A DNA stretch of 64,000 nucleotides, taken from positions 1,011,241 to 1,075,240 of the forward strand of contig JAUJMO010000001.1 of NCBI GenBank assembly GCA_030446805.1, read 5' to 3'. This document shows positions 15,092-24,321 of the stretch, piece after piece (the first letter of the stretch is position 1; each line of letters opens with the position of its first letter). Both the position numbers and the translations under genes were made by a program. The notes under the pieces were generated by a model, which saw only the letters and a list, made by a program, of their open reading frames with translations, had not been told where the DNA came from and did not search any database. The DNA comes from Caulobacteraceae bacterium. GTDB taxonomy: Bacteria; Pseudomonadota; Alphaproteobacteria; Caulobacterales; Caulobacteraceae.

Positions 15092-17772
15092 CAGCGGCCC
15101 TCGCGGGCGTCGGCGTTCAGCGCGGCTTGCGCCGCCGCCAGGCGCGCGATGGGCACGCGGTAGGGAGAGCAGCTGACGTAGTCCAGGCCCACCCGCTCGC
15201 AGAAGGCGATGGAGGCTGGGTCGCCGCCGTGCTCGCCGCAGATGCCGAGCTTGAGGTCGGGGCGGGTCGCGCGGCCGCGTTCGGTGGCGATGCGGATCAG
15301 GTCGCCCACGCCCTCCTGGTCCAGCGAGACGAACGGGTCGCGTTCGAAGATCCCTTTCTCGAGATAGTAGGGCAGGAAGGCGCCCGAGTCGTCCCGGCTG
15401 ATGCCGAAGGTGGTCTGGGTCAGGTCGTTGGTGCCGAAGGAGAAGAACTCGGCGGACTGGGCGAGCTCGTCCGCACGGAGCGCGGCGCGGGGGAGTTCGA
15501 TCATGGTGCCGACCAGGTAAGGCGCCTCGACGCCCTGTTCGTCGATGACGATTTTGGCTGTGCGGTCCGTGAGTTCGCGCAGGAAGGTCATCTCCTCCTT
15601 CTTGGCCACCAAGGGGTGCATGATCTCGACGATGGCGGGACGGCCGGCCTTGGCCAGCTCGCAAGCGGCTTCCATGATGGCGCGGACCTGCATCTCGTAG
15701 ATTTCGGGAAAGGCCACGCCCAGGCGGCAGCCGCGCCAGCCCAGCATGGGGTTGGTCTCGTGCAGCTCGCGCGCCCGGCGGGTCAGCTTGGCGGCGTCGA
15801 GCCCGGAGGCGTCGGCCACGGCCTGAAGCTCCGCCTCCGTGTGCGGCAGGAACTCGTGCAGCGGCGGGTCGAGCAGACGCACGGTGACCGGCAGGCCCTC
15901 CATGATGCGGAACAGCTCGAGGAAGTCGCCTTTCTGGAATGGCGCGATCTTGGCCAGGGCCGCACGCCGACCGGCTTCGTCGTCGGCCAGGATCATCTCG
16001 CGAACCGCGGCGATGCGAGCCTCGTCGAAGAACATATGCTCCGTGCGGCAGAGCCCGATACCCTCAGCCCCGAACCGCCGCGCGGTTGAGGCGTCCAGCG
16101 GCGTCTCGGCGTTGGCGCGCACCCGCAGGCGGCGCACCTTGTCCGCCCATTGCATCAGCTGGGCGAAGTCGCCGCCCAGTTCGGGTTCCAGCGTGGCCAC
16201 GGCGCCCAGCAGGACCTCGCCCCTGGAGCCGTCGATGGTGACCACCTCGCCGGCGTGGACGGTGCGGCCGCGGGCGGTGAAGGTCCGGCTCTTGCCGTCG
16301 ATGTTCAACTCGCCCGCGCCGCTCACGCAGGGACGTCCCATGCCCCGGGCGACCACGGCGGCGTGGCTGGTCATGCCGCCCCGGGCGGTGATGATGCCGC
16401 GCGCGGCATGCATGCCATGGATGTCCTCCGGGCTGGTCTCCTGACGCACCAGGATGACGGCCTCCCCCAGGCCGCCCAGGCGCTCGGCCTCGTCGGCGTC
16501 GAACACCACCTTGCCGCTGGCGGCGCCCGGCGAGGCGGGCAGGCCGGCCGCGATCACGATCCGCTCCGCGTCCGGGTCCAGGGTGGGGTGCAGCAGCTGG
16601 TCGAGCGAGGCGGGGTCGACGCGCCCCACCGCCTCCTGCTCGGTGATCAGGCCTTCCGAGGCCATCTCCACCGCGGTGCGGAGCGCGGCCTTGGCGGTGC
16701 GCTTGCCCGAGCGCGTCTGCAGCATGAAGAGCCGGCCGTTTTCCACCGTGAACTCAACGTCCTGCATGTCGCGATAGTGGCGCTCCAGCCGTTCCACCAC
16801 CGCCTTGAATTCGGCGAACACCTCCGGCAGCGCTTCCTCCATCGAGGGCGCGGTCTCGCCCATCTCCTCGCGGGTCTGGCGGGTGAGCGCCTGGGGCGTG
16901 CGGATGCCGGCCACGACGTCCTCGCCCTGAGCGTTGATCAGGAACTCGCCATACAGCCGCGCCTCGCCGGTGGAGGGATTGCGCGTAAAGGCGACGCCCG
17001 TGGCCGAGGTGGCGCCCATATTGCCGAACACCATCGACTGGACGTTCACCGCCGTGCCCCAGCTCTCGGGGATGTCGTGCATGCGGCGGTAGAACTTGGC
17101 CCGGTCGTTCATCCAGCTGGCGAAGACGGCGCCCACTGCGCCCCACAGTTGTTCCTGAGCGTCCTGGGGGAAGTCGCGGCCGAGCTCCCGACGGACCACG
17201 GCCTTGTAGTCGGCCACCACGCGCTCCCAGTCGGCGGCGGTCAGGTCCGTGTCGACCTGGGCGTCCAGTTCGGCCTTGGCCTCGTCCAGCACCTCCTCGA
17301 ACAAGTGGTGGTCGAGGTCGAGCACGACGTTCGAGTACATCTGGATGAAGCGGCGGTAACTGTCGAAAGCGAAACGACGATCGCCGGACAGCTCGGCCAG
17401 GCCCTCGACCGTCTCGTCGTTGAGACCGAGGTTCAGCACGGTGTCCATCATCCCGGGCATGGACGCGCGCGCGCCGGAGCGGACGGAGACCAGGAGCGGG
17501 TTGGCGGGGTCGCCGAAGCGCTTGCCGGTGGCCTGCTCCACGCGGGCCAGCCCTTCGCGGACCTGATCCTCCAGCCCGGCGGGCCAGCTGCGGCCGTTGG
17601 CGTAATAGTGCGTGCAGGCCTCGGTGCTGACGGTGAAGCCGGGGGGCACGGGCAGACCCAGCGAGGACATCTCCGCCAGATTGGCGCCCTTGCCGCCCAG
17701 GAGGTTCTTCATCGAAGCGTCGCCGTCGGCGCCGCCCCCGCCGAAGCCGTACACCCAGCGCGTTTCGGTCAT
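15091..17772 (-). CDS. ppdK: Pyruvate, phosphate dikinase
   Basis: PPDK interconverts pyruvate, ATP and phosphate with phosphoenolpyruvate, AMP and pyrophosphate through a swivelling phosphohistidine domain. Visible parts are the N-terminal ATP-grasp region (LLGGKGANLAEM), the phospho-acceptor His at about 470 in GGMTSHAAVVARGMGRPC, and the C-terminal PEP domain with FGTNDLTQTTFG and the catalytic Cys in GICGEHGGDP (about 845). At 893 residues it is full length. I chose the ATG at 17772 (MTETRWVYGFGGG); an in-frame start at 17787 would add five residues. Confidence 0.97.
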   Translation of the reverse strand: MTETRWVYGFGGGGADGDASMKNLLGGKGANLAEMSSLGLPVPPGFTVSTEACTHYYANGRSWPAGLEDQVREGLARVEQATGKRFGDPANPLLVSVRSGARASMPGMMDTVLNLGLNDETVEGLAELSGDRRFAFDSYRRFIQMYSNVVLDLDHHLFEEVLDEAKAELDAQVDTDLTAADWERVVADYKAVVRRELGRDFPQDAQEQLWGAVGAVFASWMNDRAKFYRRMHDIPESWGTAVNVQSMVFGNMGATSATGVAFTRNPSTGEARLYGEFLINAQGEDVVAGIRTPQALTRQTREEMGETAPSMEEALPEVFAEFKAVVERLERHYRDMQDVEFTVENGRLFMLQTRSGKRTAKAALRTAVEMASEGLITEQEAVGRVDPASLDQLLHPTLDPDAERIVIAAGLPASPGAASGKVVFDADEAERLGGLGEAVILVRQETSPEDIHGMHAARGIITARGGMTSHAAVVARGMGRPCVSGAGELNIDGKSRTFTARGRTVHAGEVVTIDGSRGEVLLGAVATLEPELGGDFAQLMQWADKVRRLRVRANAETPLDASTARRFGAEGIGLCRTEHMFFDEARIAAVREMILADDEAGRRAALAKIAPFQKGDFLELFRIMEGLPVTVRLLDPPLHEFLPHTEAELQAVADASGLDAAKLTRRARELHETNPMLGWRGCRLGVAFPEIYEMQVRAIMEAACELAKAGRPAIVEIMHPLVAKKEEMTFLRELTDRTAKIVIDEQGVEAPYLVGTMIELPRAALRADELAQSAEFFSFGTNDLTQTTFGISRDDSGAFLPYYLEKGIFERDPFVSLDQEGVGDLIRIATERGRATRPDLKLGICGEHGGDPASIAFCERVGLDYVSCSPYRVPIARLAAAQAALNADAREGR

Positions 17773-17905
17773 CGCCGTCCCTTCCACGTCCGCTGTCCCC
17801 GGCCAGGGCCCGGGCTCATCCCACCCCGCACGCCCACCCCGTCGCTTGAGCGCCTGGAACGACGGTGGGCCCCGGCCGCCGTCGGGGAGAGCGGGACGGA
17901 AGGGC

Positions 17906-19975
17906 TCACCCCGCCACCTGCGAGAAATCGGCCACGCGGTTCATCAGGTCGCGGACCTGACCCAGCAGGCGCAGGCGGTTGAGGCGCACGGCGGGATCGG
18001 GGTCGTTGACCAGAACACGGTCGAAAAAGGCGTCCACCGGCGCCCGGAGAGCGGCCAGGCTGGTCATGGCGGCGGCGAAATCCTCCCGCTCCAGGGCTGC
18101 ATCCACCTCCGGCGCGGCGCGCTCGGCGGCGGCGTGGAGCGCCCTCTCCTCCCCGGCGGTGAAGGCTGCGGGGTCGGGGCGGCCCTGGAAGGTGTCGCCC
18201 GTCTTCTTGGCTTCGGCGCGCAGGATGTTCACCGCACGCTTGTAGCCGGCCAGCAGGTTGGCCCCGTCTTCCGTGTTGAGAAAGGCCGACAGGGCTTCGA
18301 CGCGGGCCACGATGCGGACGAGGTCGTCGTCACCCAGCGCGAAGACGGCGTCCACGAGGTCGTGGCGACGGCCTTGGTCCCGCAAGACGACTTTCAGGCG
18401 GTCAGCAAAAAAGGCGAGGAGATCCGGCGCGATCTCCGTAGCGGACCCGCCCAACGCGCCTTGGGGCTGCTCCATGCGGGCCCGATCCGCAGAAAGGAGG
18501 GCCTTCCGTAACGGCGCCCTGAGCTGGCCCTCAACCACGATCCGGATCACCCCCAGCGCAGCGCGGCGGAGCGCATACGGGTCCTTCGACCCCGTCGGCT
18601 TCTCATCGACGGCGAAGAAGCCGACCAGCTGGTCGAGCTTGTCGGCCAGGGCCACCGCGACGGTCATGGGCGCGGTCGGCACGGCGTCGTTGGGGCCCTG
18701 CGGCTTGTAATGGTCACGGACGGCGTCGGCGATCTGCGGGTCCAGGCCCCACTCGCGGGCGTAGTAGCCTCCCATGACGCCCTGCAGCTCAGGAAATTCG
18801 CCCACCATGCCGCTGGCGAGATCGGCCTTGGCGAGGCGCGCCGCCTGCTGGGCGAGGTCGGGATCCGCGCCCACCAGCGGGGCCAGTTCACGCGCAAGCG
18901 CGGCGATGCGTTCCACGCGCTGGGCCACCGTCCCGAGCTTGGCGTGGAAGGTGACGCCCTTGAGCTTCTCCAGCCACGCGTCAAAGGCGCCCTTGCGATC
19001 CTCGTCCCAGAAAAAGCGAGCGTCGCCCAACCGGGCCGAGAGCACGCGGCCGTAACCGGCCGTCATGGCGGCGCCGCCATCCGAGGCCTCGATGTTGGCC
19101 ACCGCCAGGAAGCGCGGGGCCAGGCCGGTCGAGCCCGGCGCGCGCACCGCGAAATACTTCTGATGCGTGCGCATGGAGGTGCGGATCACCTCCGGCGGCA
19201 GATCCAGAAACCCCGGATCCATGGCACCCAGCACGGGCGTGGGCCATTCGGACAGGCCCGACACCTCGTCCAGCAGGCCCTCGTCCTCGATCAGCTCCAG
19301 GTTTTCGGTGGAGCACAGCCCGCGGGCGCGATCCAGGATGCGGGCGCGGCGGTCGGCGGCGTCCAGCACCACGAACTCGCGTTCGAGCGCCCCGCGGTAA
19401 TCGGCGAAGTCCCGGACGGTGACCGGCTGGCTCGACCCCATGAAACGATGGCCTTCCGTGACGTCCCCGCTGTCCACGCCTTCGACGCTGAACGGGACCA
19501 CGCCGCCGTCGAACAGACAGACGATGCGCCGGATCGGGCGCACCCAACGCAGCTGGCTGGCGGCGGAGCGCATGGACTTCGGCCAGGGAAAGGCGCGAAC
19601 CACGGCCGGCACGGCCTGGGCCACGATCTCCGGGGTGGGGCGGCCCCGGGTGGAGACCGCCGCGAAGAAGACGCCGTCGCGCTCTGAGAGCTGCTCGCGG
19701 GCCAGGCCGGTCTTGCGCAGAAAACCTTCGAGCGCCTGGGGCGGAGCGCTTGTCCGCGGACCCTTGATCTCGTCGGATTGGTCGGGCGTGGCGGACGGCA
19801 GGCCTTCGGCGACCAGCGTCAGACGACGGGGGCCCGCATAGGTCTGCAGCGACTCGGGCGAAAGCCCGGCCATGGCGAGGTGCTCGCCAACCAGCCGCGC
19901 GAGGTCGCGCCCAGCCCCGGCCTGCATGCGCGCAGGAATCTCTTCGGACAGGATCTCCAGGAGGAGCTGGGGCAT
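17906..19975 (-). CDS. glyS: Glycyl-tRNA synthetase beta subunit
   Basis: GlyS is the large subunit of the bacterial alpha2beta2 glycyl-tRNA synthetase and carries tRNA recognition and the anticodon-binding domain. The 689-residue protein has the typical start MPQLLLEILSEEIPARM and the conserved EGHRFMG and KYFAVR regions. It follows glyQ in the same direction with one base between the genes, a standard operon. A cgacgg/ccgtcg hairpin lies in the 133-base gap towards ppdK. Confidence 0.97.
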   Translation of the reverse strand: MPQLLLEILSEEIPARMQAGAGRDLARLVGEHLAMAGLSPESLQTYAGPRRLTLVAEGLPSATPDQSDEIKGPRTSAPPQALEGFLRKTGLAREQLSERDGVFFAAVSTRGRPTPEIVAQAVPAVVRAFPWPKSMRSAASQLRWVRPIRRIVCLFDGGVVPFSVEGVDSGDVTEGHRFMGSSQPVTVRDFADYRGALEREFVVLDAADRRARILDRARGLCSTENLELIEDEGLLDEVSGLSEWPTPVLGAMDPGFLDLPPEVIRTSMRTHQKYFAVRAPGSTGLAPRFLAVANIEASDGGAAMTAGYGRVLSARLGDARFFWDEDRKGAFDAWLEKLKGVTFHAKLGTVAQRVERIAALARELAPLVGADPDLAQQAARLAKADLASGMVGEFPELQGVMGGYYAREWGLDPQIADAVRDHYKPQGPNDAVPTAPMTVAVALADKLDQLVGFFAVDEKPTGSKDPYALRRAALGVIRIVVEGQLRAPLRKALLSADRARMEQPQGALGGSATEIAPDLLAFFADRLKVVLRDQGRRHDLVDAVFALGDDDLVRIVARVEALSAFLNTEDGANLLAGYKRAVNILRAEAKKTGDTFQGRPDPAAFTAGEERALHAAAERAAPEVDAALEREDFAAAMTSLAALRAPVDAFFDRVLVNDPDPAVRLNRLRLLGQVRDLMNRVADFSQVAG

Positions 19976-19976
19976 G

Positions 19977-20873
19977 TCAGGCGCCCGGGCCTTCCACCCA
20001 GGCCTGGGCGCAGGCGCGGGTGAGGTCGCGGATGCGGCCGATGTAGCTTTGACGTTCGGCCACGGCGATGGCTCCCCGGGCGTCCATCAGGTTGAACAGA
20101 TGGGACGACTTCAGCACGTGGTCGTAGGCGGGCAGGACCAGGGCTTGGCCCTGGGGTCCCCTGGCGTCCAGCAAGCGGGCCACCTCGCGCTCCATCGCCT
20201 CGAAGCGGCTCTTCAGCCCGTCCACGTCATAGATCTCGAAATTGGCGGCCGACTGTTCGCGCTCGTTTTCGAGGAACACCTCGCCATAGGTCACCCCCGC
20301 CTTGTTGAACCGGAGGTCGTAGACGTTGTCGACGCCCTGCACATACATGGCCAGGCGCTCCAGGCCGTAGGTGAGCTCGCCGGAGACGATCTCGCAGTCC
20401 AGGCCGCCGACCTGCTGGAAATAGGTGAACTGGGTCACCTCCATGCCGTCGCACCAGACCTCCCACCCCAGACCCCATGCGCCCACGGTGGGGTTCTCCC
20501 AGTCGTCCTCCACGAAACGGATGTCGTGCAGCCGGGCGTCGATGCCGATGGCGGCCAGCGAGCCCAGGTAAAGCTCCTGCAAGTCGGGCGGGTTCGGTTT
20601 CAGGATGACCTGGAACTGATAATAGTGCTGCAGCCGATTGGGATTCTCGCCATAGCGGCCGTCCGCGGGGCGGCGGCTGGGCTGAACATAGGCGGCGCGC
20701 CAGGGCTTGGGACCGAGCGCCCGGAGCACGGTGGCGGGATGCAGGGTGCCCGCGCCCACCTCGATGTCATAGGGCTGGAGGATCAGGCAGCCGCGCTCGC
20801 TCCAATAGTGCTGGAGCGTGAGAATGAGATCCTGAAAGCTGAGCGGTTCTTTGGGCGGTTCGTCGTCGGCCAT
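19977..20873 (-). CDS. glyQ: Glycyl-tRNA synthetase alpha subunit
   Basis: GlyQ is the catalytic class II synthetase subunit that activates glycine and charges tRNA-Gly with GlyS. The 298-residue product has the family hallmarks [34 protein letters not shown] and [17 protein letters not shown]. It is the first gene of the glyQ-glyS operon. A hairpin terminator for the upstream secreted-protein gene lies just before it (20919-20944). Confidence 0.97.
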   Translation of the reverse strand: MADDEPPKEPLSFQDLILTLQHYWSERGCLILQPYDIEVGAGTLHPATVLRALGPKPWRAAYVQPSRRPADGRYGENPNRLQHYYQFQVILKPNPPDLQELYLGSLAAIGIDARLHDIRFVEDDWENPTVGAWGLGWEVWCDGMEVTQFTYFQQVGGLDCEIVSGELTYGLERLAMYVQGVDNVYDLRFNKAGVTYGEVFLENEREQSAANFEIYDVDGLKSRFEAMEREVARLLDARGPQGQALVLPAYDHVLKSSHLFNLMDARGAIAVAERQSYIGRIRDLTRACAQAWVEGPGA

Positions 20874-20918
20874 GCACTCGGCGGACCGAACGGCCCTCCC
20901 CTTCTTCGCAGATGCGAA

Positions 20919-20944
20919 AGCCGGCGGACCTTAGGGGCCGCCGG
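20919..20944 (-). terminator. Hairpin terminator after the Met/Gly/Ser-rich protein gene
   Basis: A perfect 8-bp stem, GCCGGCGG with CCGCCGGC, encloses a 10-base loop. On the minus strand it is followed by TTTCG. A second small hairpin (CTTCGC/GCGAAG, 20902-20917) follows. Confidence 0.65.
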
Positions 20945-20971
20945 CTCAAGCTTCAAGCAATGTGGGCGCGC

Positions 20972-21514
20972 TTAGCGGCCAGTGCGGCCCGGGCGGGCGC
21001 GCGTGCGACGGCCGCCTTGCGACTCCGGTCCGCCCGTGCGGGCGCGGGTCGAGGGCGAGTCCGGAATGGGGGCGTTGGAGATCACGGTGACGCCCTGAGC
21101 GTTGGTGCTCATCATCAAGCCGTTCGGCATGGTGGTGCCGCCCATGACGTTGGGGCTGCCGGCCATGGTGGAGCCCATGGCCCCGCCGGCGTTCATGTTG
21201 CCGCTGGCGTCCGCGCCCATGGAGCCGCCCGCGTTCATGTTGCCGCTGGCGCTGGAGCCCATGGCGCCCCCGGCGTTGGTGGAGCCCATGGAGCCTTGGC
21301 CGGACATGGAGCCGGAGCCCTGGCCGGACATGGAGCCGGAGCCCATGGAGCCGGAGTTCATCGAGCCGGAGCCTTGACCGGTCGTCGAGCCCGACATCGT
21401 ACCGGACTGAGGCGTCGTCGTGGTGCTGCCGCCCGTCGTTCCTTGGGCGAAGGCCGTGCCAGTGAGGAGCGCGGCGGCCGCAGCGGCCGCGGTCAGCATT
21501 CGAGCGGTGTTCAT
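20972..21514 (-). CDS. Secreted Met/Gly/Ser-rich repeat protein
   Basis: The 180-residue precursor has a signal peptide (MNTARMLTAAAAAAALLTGTAFAQ), then about 90 residues of irregular short repeats built from GSMSGQGS, SGNMNAGG and GAMGS units with Met at regular intervals. A C-terminal part follows with TNAQGVTVISNAPIPDSP and a basic Arg/Gly tail. It is probably a flexible periplasmic or surface protein. The Met spacing might allow soft-metal binding, which is inference only. The codons for the repeats are nearly identical, giving a repetitive 200-base stretch at about 21160-21380. Confidence 0.7.
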   Translation of the reverse strand: MNTARMLTAAAAAAALLTGTAFAQGTTGGSTTTTPQSGTMSGSTTGQGSGSMNSGSMGSGSMSGQGSGSMSGQGSMGSTNAGGAMGSSASGNMNAGGSMGADASGNMNAGGAMGSTMAGSPNVMGGTTMPNGLMMSTNAQGVTVISNAPIPDSPSTRARTGGPESQGGRRTRARPGRTGR

Positions 21515-21607
21515 CGCGAAGTCCTTTCTGATGGAGCGCCAGCCAGGAAGACGCGCCGGCGTTAACCGGTAAGCGGCTCGATCCGCGCTCGGTTGCCCGG
21601 TGCGGCG

Positions 21608-22522
21608 TCAGGTCACGCGTTCGTGAACTGTGTCGAGTTGACTACCCAAAAGACAGGCACGCACCCACCAGTTCGGCTGTTCCTGGACGATCCGCGAGGC
21701 CAGCGCTCTCGTCGCCTTGGGCGTGGAGCAAAGGGCGAAACAGGTGGCGCCGGACCCGGACATGCGGGCCAGAAGCGTTTCGGGTTGGTCCGAGACAAGG
21801 TCCAGAACGTCGCGAATGGCGGGTTCGAGCGCCGAGGCGGCCGCCTGCAGGTCATTGCGGCAAGCGCGCAGGACGACGGCGGCCTGCTCGGGGCCCCTGA
21901 TCGCTCGGGGCAGGTCCGGCACGTCGGCCGCGACGACCGGACCGGCGTCATAGGCGCGGTAGACGGCTCCCGTGGGGGATGGCCTTCGCGGGTTCACCAG
22001 CACGGCCGGAAGCGGCGGGCACGACGGGGCGGGCCCGAGCACCTCGCCCACGCCGGTGGCCAGGACCGGACGGGCCTGGAGGCAGGCGGGACCGTCGGCG
22101 CCCAGCCCGGCGGCCACGGCCTTCAACGCTTCGGGGGTGAGCGGTTCCGGCAGGCGCGCGTTCAACAGCCGAAGCGCCGCGCCCGCGTCGCTGGATCCGC
22201 CGCCCAGGCCCGCTGCGACGGGCAAGGACTTGCGCAAGGTGAGTCGCAAGCCCGGCGGGGGGACCGCAGCGGCTTCGAACAGGAGGCGAGCCGCACGCTC
22301 CACGAGGTTCTCGCCTTCATCGATGGCCGCCGCCATCTCGCCCTCCGTCCCGAAGGTCCAGGCCGGGGCGGGGGCGAGCCGAAGTTCGTCGCCGATGTCG
22401 GCGAACACCATCCAGCTGGCCACGGGATGGTAGCCGTCGGGGCGGACGGGCCCGACGTGCAGAAAGAGGTTGATCTTGGCCGGGGCCAGCGCCCGGCCGG
22501 CCCCGTCCGCCCGCAGGCTCAA
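21608..22522 (-). CDS. ispE: 4-diphosphocytidyl-2-C-methyl-D-erythritol kinase
   Basis: IspE phosphorylates CDP-methylerythritol in the MEP pathway for isoprenoid precursors. The GHMP-kinase motifs are clear: APAKINLFLHVG with the catalytic Lys, the ATP-binding PVAAGLGGGSSDAGAALRLL, and MSGSGATCFAL near the C-terminus. The 304-residue length is normal. The TTG at 22522 is chosen as start because it overlaps the stop of the upstream TPR gene (TTGA) and leads directly into the family N-terminus. The product feeds quinone tail synthesis, which UbiA also uses. Confidence 0.94.
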   Translation of the reverse strand: MSLRADGAGRALAPAKINLFLHVGPVRPDGYHPVASWMVFADIGDELRLAPAPAWTFGTEGEMAAAIDEGENLVERAARLLFEAAAVPPPGLRLTLRKSLPVAAGLGGGSSDAGAALRLLNARLPEPLTPEALKAVAAGLGADGPACLQARPVLATGVGEVLGPAPSCPPLPAVLVNPRRPSPTGAVYRAYDAGPVVAADVPDLPRAIRGPEQAAVVLRACRNDLQAAASALEPAIRDVLDLVSDQPETLLARMSGSGATCFALCSTPKATRALASRIVQEQPNWWVRACLLGSQLDTVHERVT

Positions 22523-24321
22523 GGCTGGGCGGCTTGGGCCGAGGGACGGGCGACGTCAGGCCCTGCCGGAGAGGCCAGCTTGGCCTGGACCTCGGCGCGC
22601 AGCTTGGGCTCGGGCTCGAGGCTGAGCGCGCGGGTCCATTGGAACTGGGCCTCGGTGCGGCGGCCCGCGCGCCAATAAGCGTCGCCCAGGTGGTCGTTGA
22701 TGGTCGGGTCGCCGGGCTCCAGCACGACAGCTCGTTCCAGGGCCTCCACGGCAGCAGCGAACTGGCCGAGTCGGTAGTGGGCCCACCCCAGGGAGTCCAC
22801 GATGGCGCCCGATCGTGGGCGAAGGGCGGCGGCCTTTTGCACCATGGCCATGGCCTCTTGCAGCCGCTCGCCGCGGTCGATCCAGCTGTAACCCAGGCTG
22901 TTCAGGATCTCCGGTTCATTGGGAGCCAGCCGCAGCGCCTCCTGGAGGTCCCGTTCGGCTTCGGGCCAGCGGCCGGCGCGCTGGCGGGCGGAGCCTCGCA
23001 ACCACCACAGGCGCCAGTCGCCCCGACCCCGCTCGCTGGCGAGTGCGCGGTCGAAGACGTCGGCGGCCTCCCCTTCTCGGCCGTTCTCGGCCAGAAGGGC
23101 GGAATAGGCGGTCAGGACCGAGCCGTCCTCCGGAGCCGCGGCGGCGGCTTCGCGGATGAGGTTCAGGGCCTCGGCCTTACGGCCGTTGTCGTTGAGCAGG
23201 AGGGCCAGCCGCGAGCGGGCGCCGGGGTAGAGGTCCGAAGCGGGCTTGAGGGCCAGGTAGGCGCGGCGGGCGCCATCCACGTCGCCCGACGCGGCCGCGA
23301 GGTCGCCCACCAGCACGCGGGCTTGGTCGAACTGCGGATCGAGGTGCAGCGCCATCCGGGCGTAGGCCAGGGCGGTCTCGAACTGACGTCCGCCGGCGAA
23401 GGCCTGGGCGGGAATCAGCATGGCTTCGGCCGCGCCCGACTTCAGGGTTGGGGTGGCGGGCGCGGGTCGCCCCGCCTGGGCTCGCGCGAGCGCGCCCAGC
23501 AACGCGCGCTCGCCCGGATTACGGTCCAGCGCTCGCTGGTAAAGGGCCACGGCTTCGGGACGGCGGCGACGCCGCTCGAGATAGGCGCCTGCCCTGATCA
23601 CCTGATGGGGGCTCGCCTCGACGGGGTTCAAGGCCGACGCAAGGGCGTCGGCTTCCCCGAAGCGGCCGGCGCGCTCCAGCAGGATCAGGCGACCGCCCTG
23701 GTTGAGCGTCTCGGCGAGTTGACCCACGGAGGCCCTCGCCGGGGCGGCGCTCTGGCCGGGCGAGACGCTCAGCGGCGCAGCGGGGACGGGCGGGGGCGCC
23801 AGGGCCGCGGCCAAATCGCCCGAGGCGGCGGCGGCCCAGGGTTTGAGGATCTCCGCGGCGAGTCCATGGGGCGGTTCGCTCCCGCCGCTTGAGAGCAGGG
23901 CGTAGGCTTCGCGCGCACGGTCGTCGGCCAGCGCATCCACCGCGCGCGCCAGCCGGCCCAAGGTGGAGGCGGTCGCGTCCGTGGGCTCGAGCTGGGCGGC
24001 CAAACGGGCCGCGCGGTCCATGTCGCCCGCGGTCAGGGCGGCGGCGAAGGCCCGGCCGCGGATCACGCCGTTGTCCGGCGAGCCCGCGCTGGCCCGCGCG
24101 AACAGGGCGGCGGCTTCTTCGGCCCGGCCCGCCGCCAAAGCGGCCTCGCCCGCGAGAAACAACCCATAGGGCGAGCGCCCCTGCCCCACCGTCATCAGCT
24201 GGCGATCGCGCTCCACACGCGCCTGAACCCCTGTGGCGGGGCCGCCGGCGCAGCCGGCCAGGGAGGCGGCGGCGAGCAGAACGGCGAGAAGCGGGGCGGA
24301 GCGCATGACGGCCTGTCTCAC
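22519..24321 (-). CDS. TPR-repeat lipoprotein
   Basis: This 600-residue protein has a signal peptide with lipobox LAGC (about residue 24), followed by many tetratricopeptide-like helical hairpins, for example the FARASAGSPDN, LDRNPGERALLGALARAQ and LGDAYWRAGRRTEAQFQW units. TPR lipoproteins of this size act in the periplasm as scaffolds. The start is either GTG at 24321, which overlaps the ETF-QO stop (GTGA), or ATG at 24306. Both keep the leader. Translational coupling to ETF-QO and ispE suggests one operon, but no functional link is known. Confidence 0.85.
   Translation of the reverse strand: MRQAVMRSAPLLAVLLAAASLAGCAGGPATGVQARVERDRQLMTVGQGRSPYGLFLAGEAALAAGRAEEAAALFARASAGSPDNGVIRGRAFAAALTAGDMDRAARLAAQLEPTDATASTLGRLARAVDALADDRAREAYALLSSGGSEPPHGLAAEILKPWAAAASGDLAAALAPPPVPAAPLSVSPGQSAAPARASVGQLAETLNQGGRLILLERAGRFGEADALASALNPVEASPHQVIRAGAYLERRRRRPEAVALYQRALDRNPGERALLGALARAQAGRPAPATPTLKSGAAEAMLIPAQAFAGGRQFETALAYARMALHLDPQFDQARVLVGDLAAASGDVDGARRAYLALKPASDLYPGARSRLALLLNDNGRKAEALNLIREAAAAAPEDGSVLTAYSALLAENGREGEAADVFDRALASERGRGDWRLWWLRGSARQRAGRWPEAERDLQEALRLAPNEPEILNSLGYSWIDRGERLQEAMAMVQKAAALRPRSGAIVDSLGWAHYRLGQFAAAVEALERAVVLEPGDPTINDHLGDAYWRAGRRTEAQFQWTRALSLEPEPKLRAEVQAKLASPAGPDVARPSAQAAQP

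Noticed and set aside
16150-17982. A 610-codon open frame on the plus strand opposite ppdK
   Set aside because: Antisense of an unmistakable PPDK; composition is His/Gly/Arg-rich without domains.
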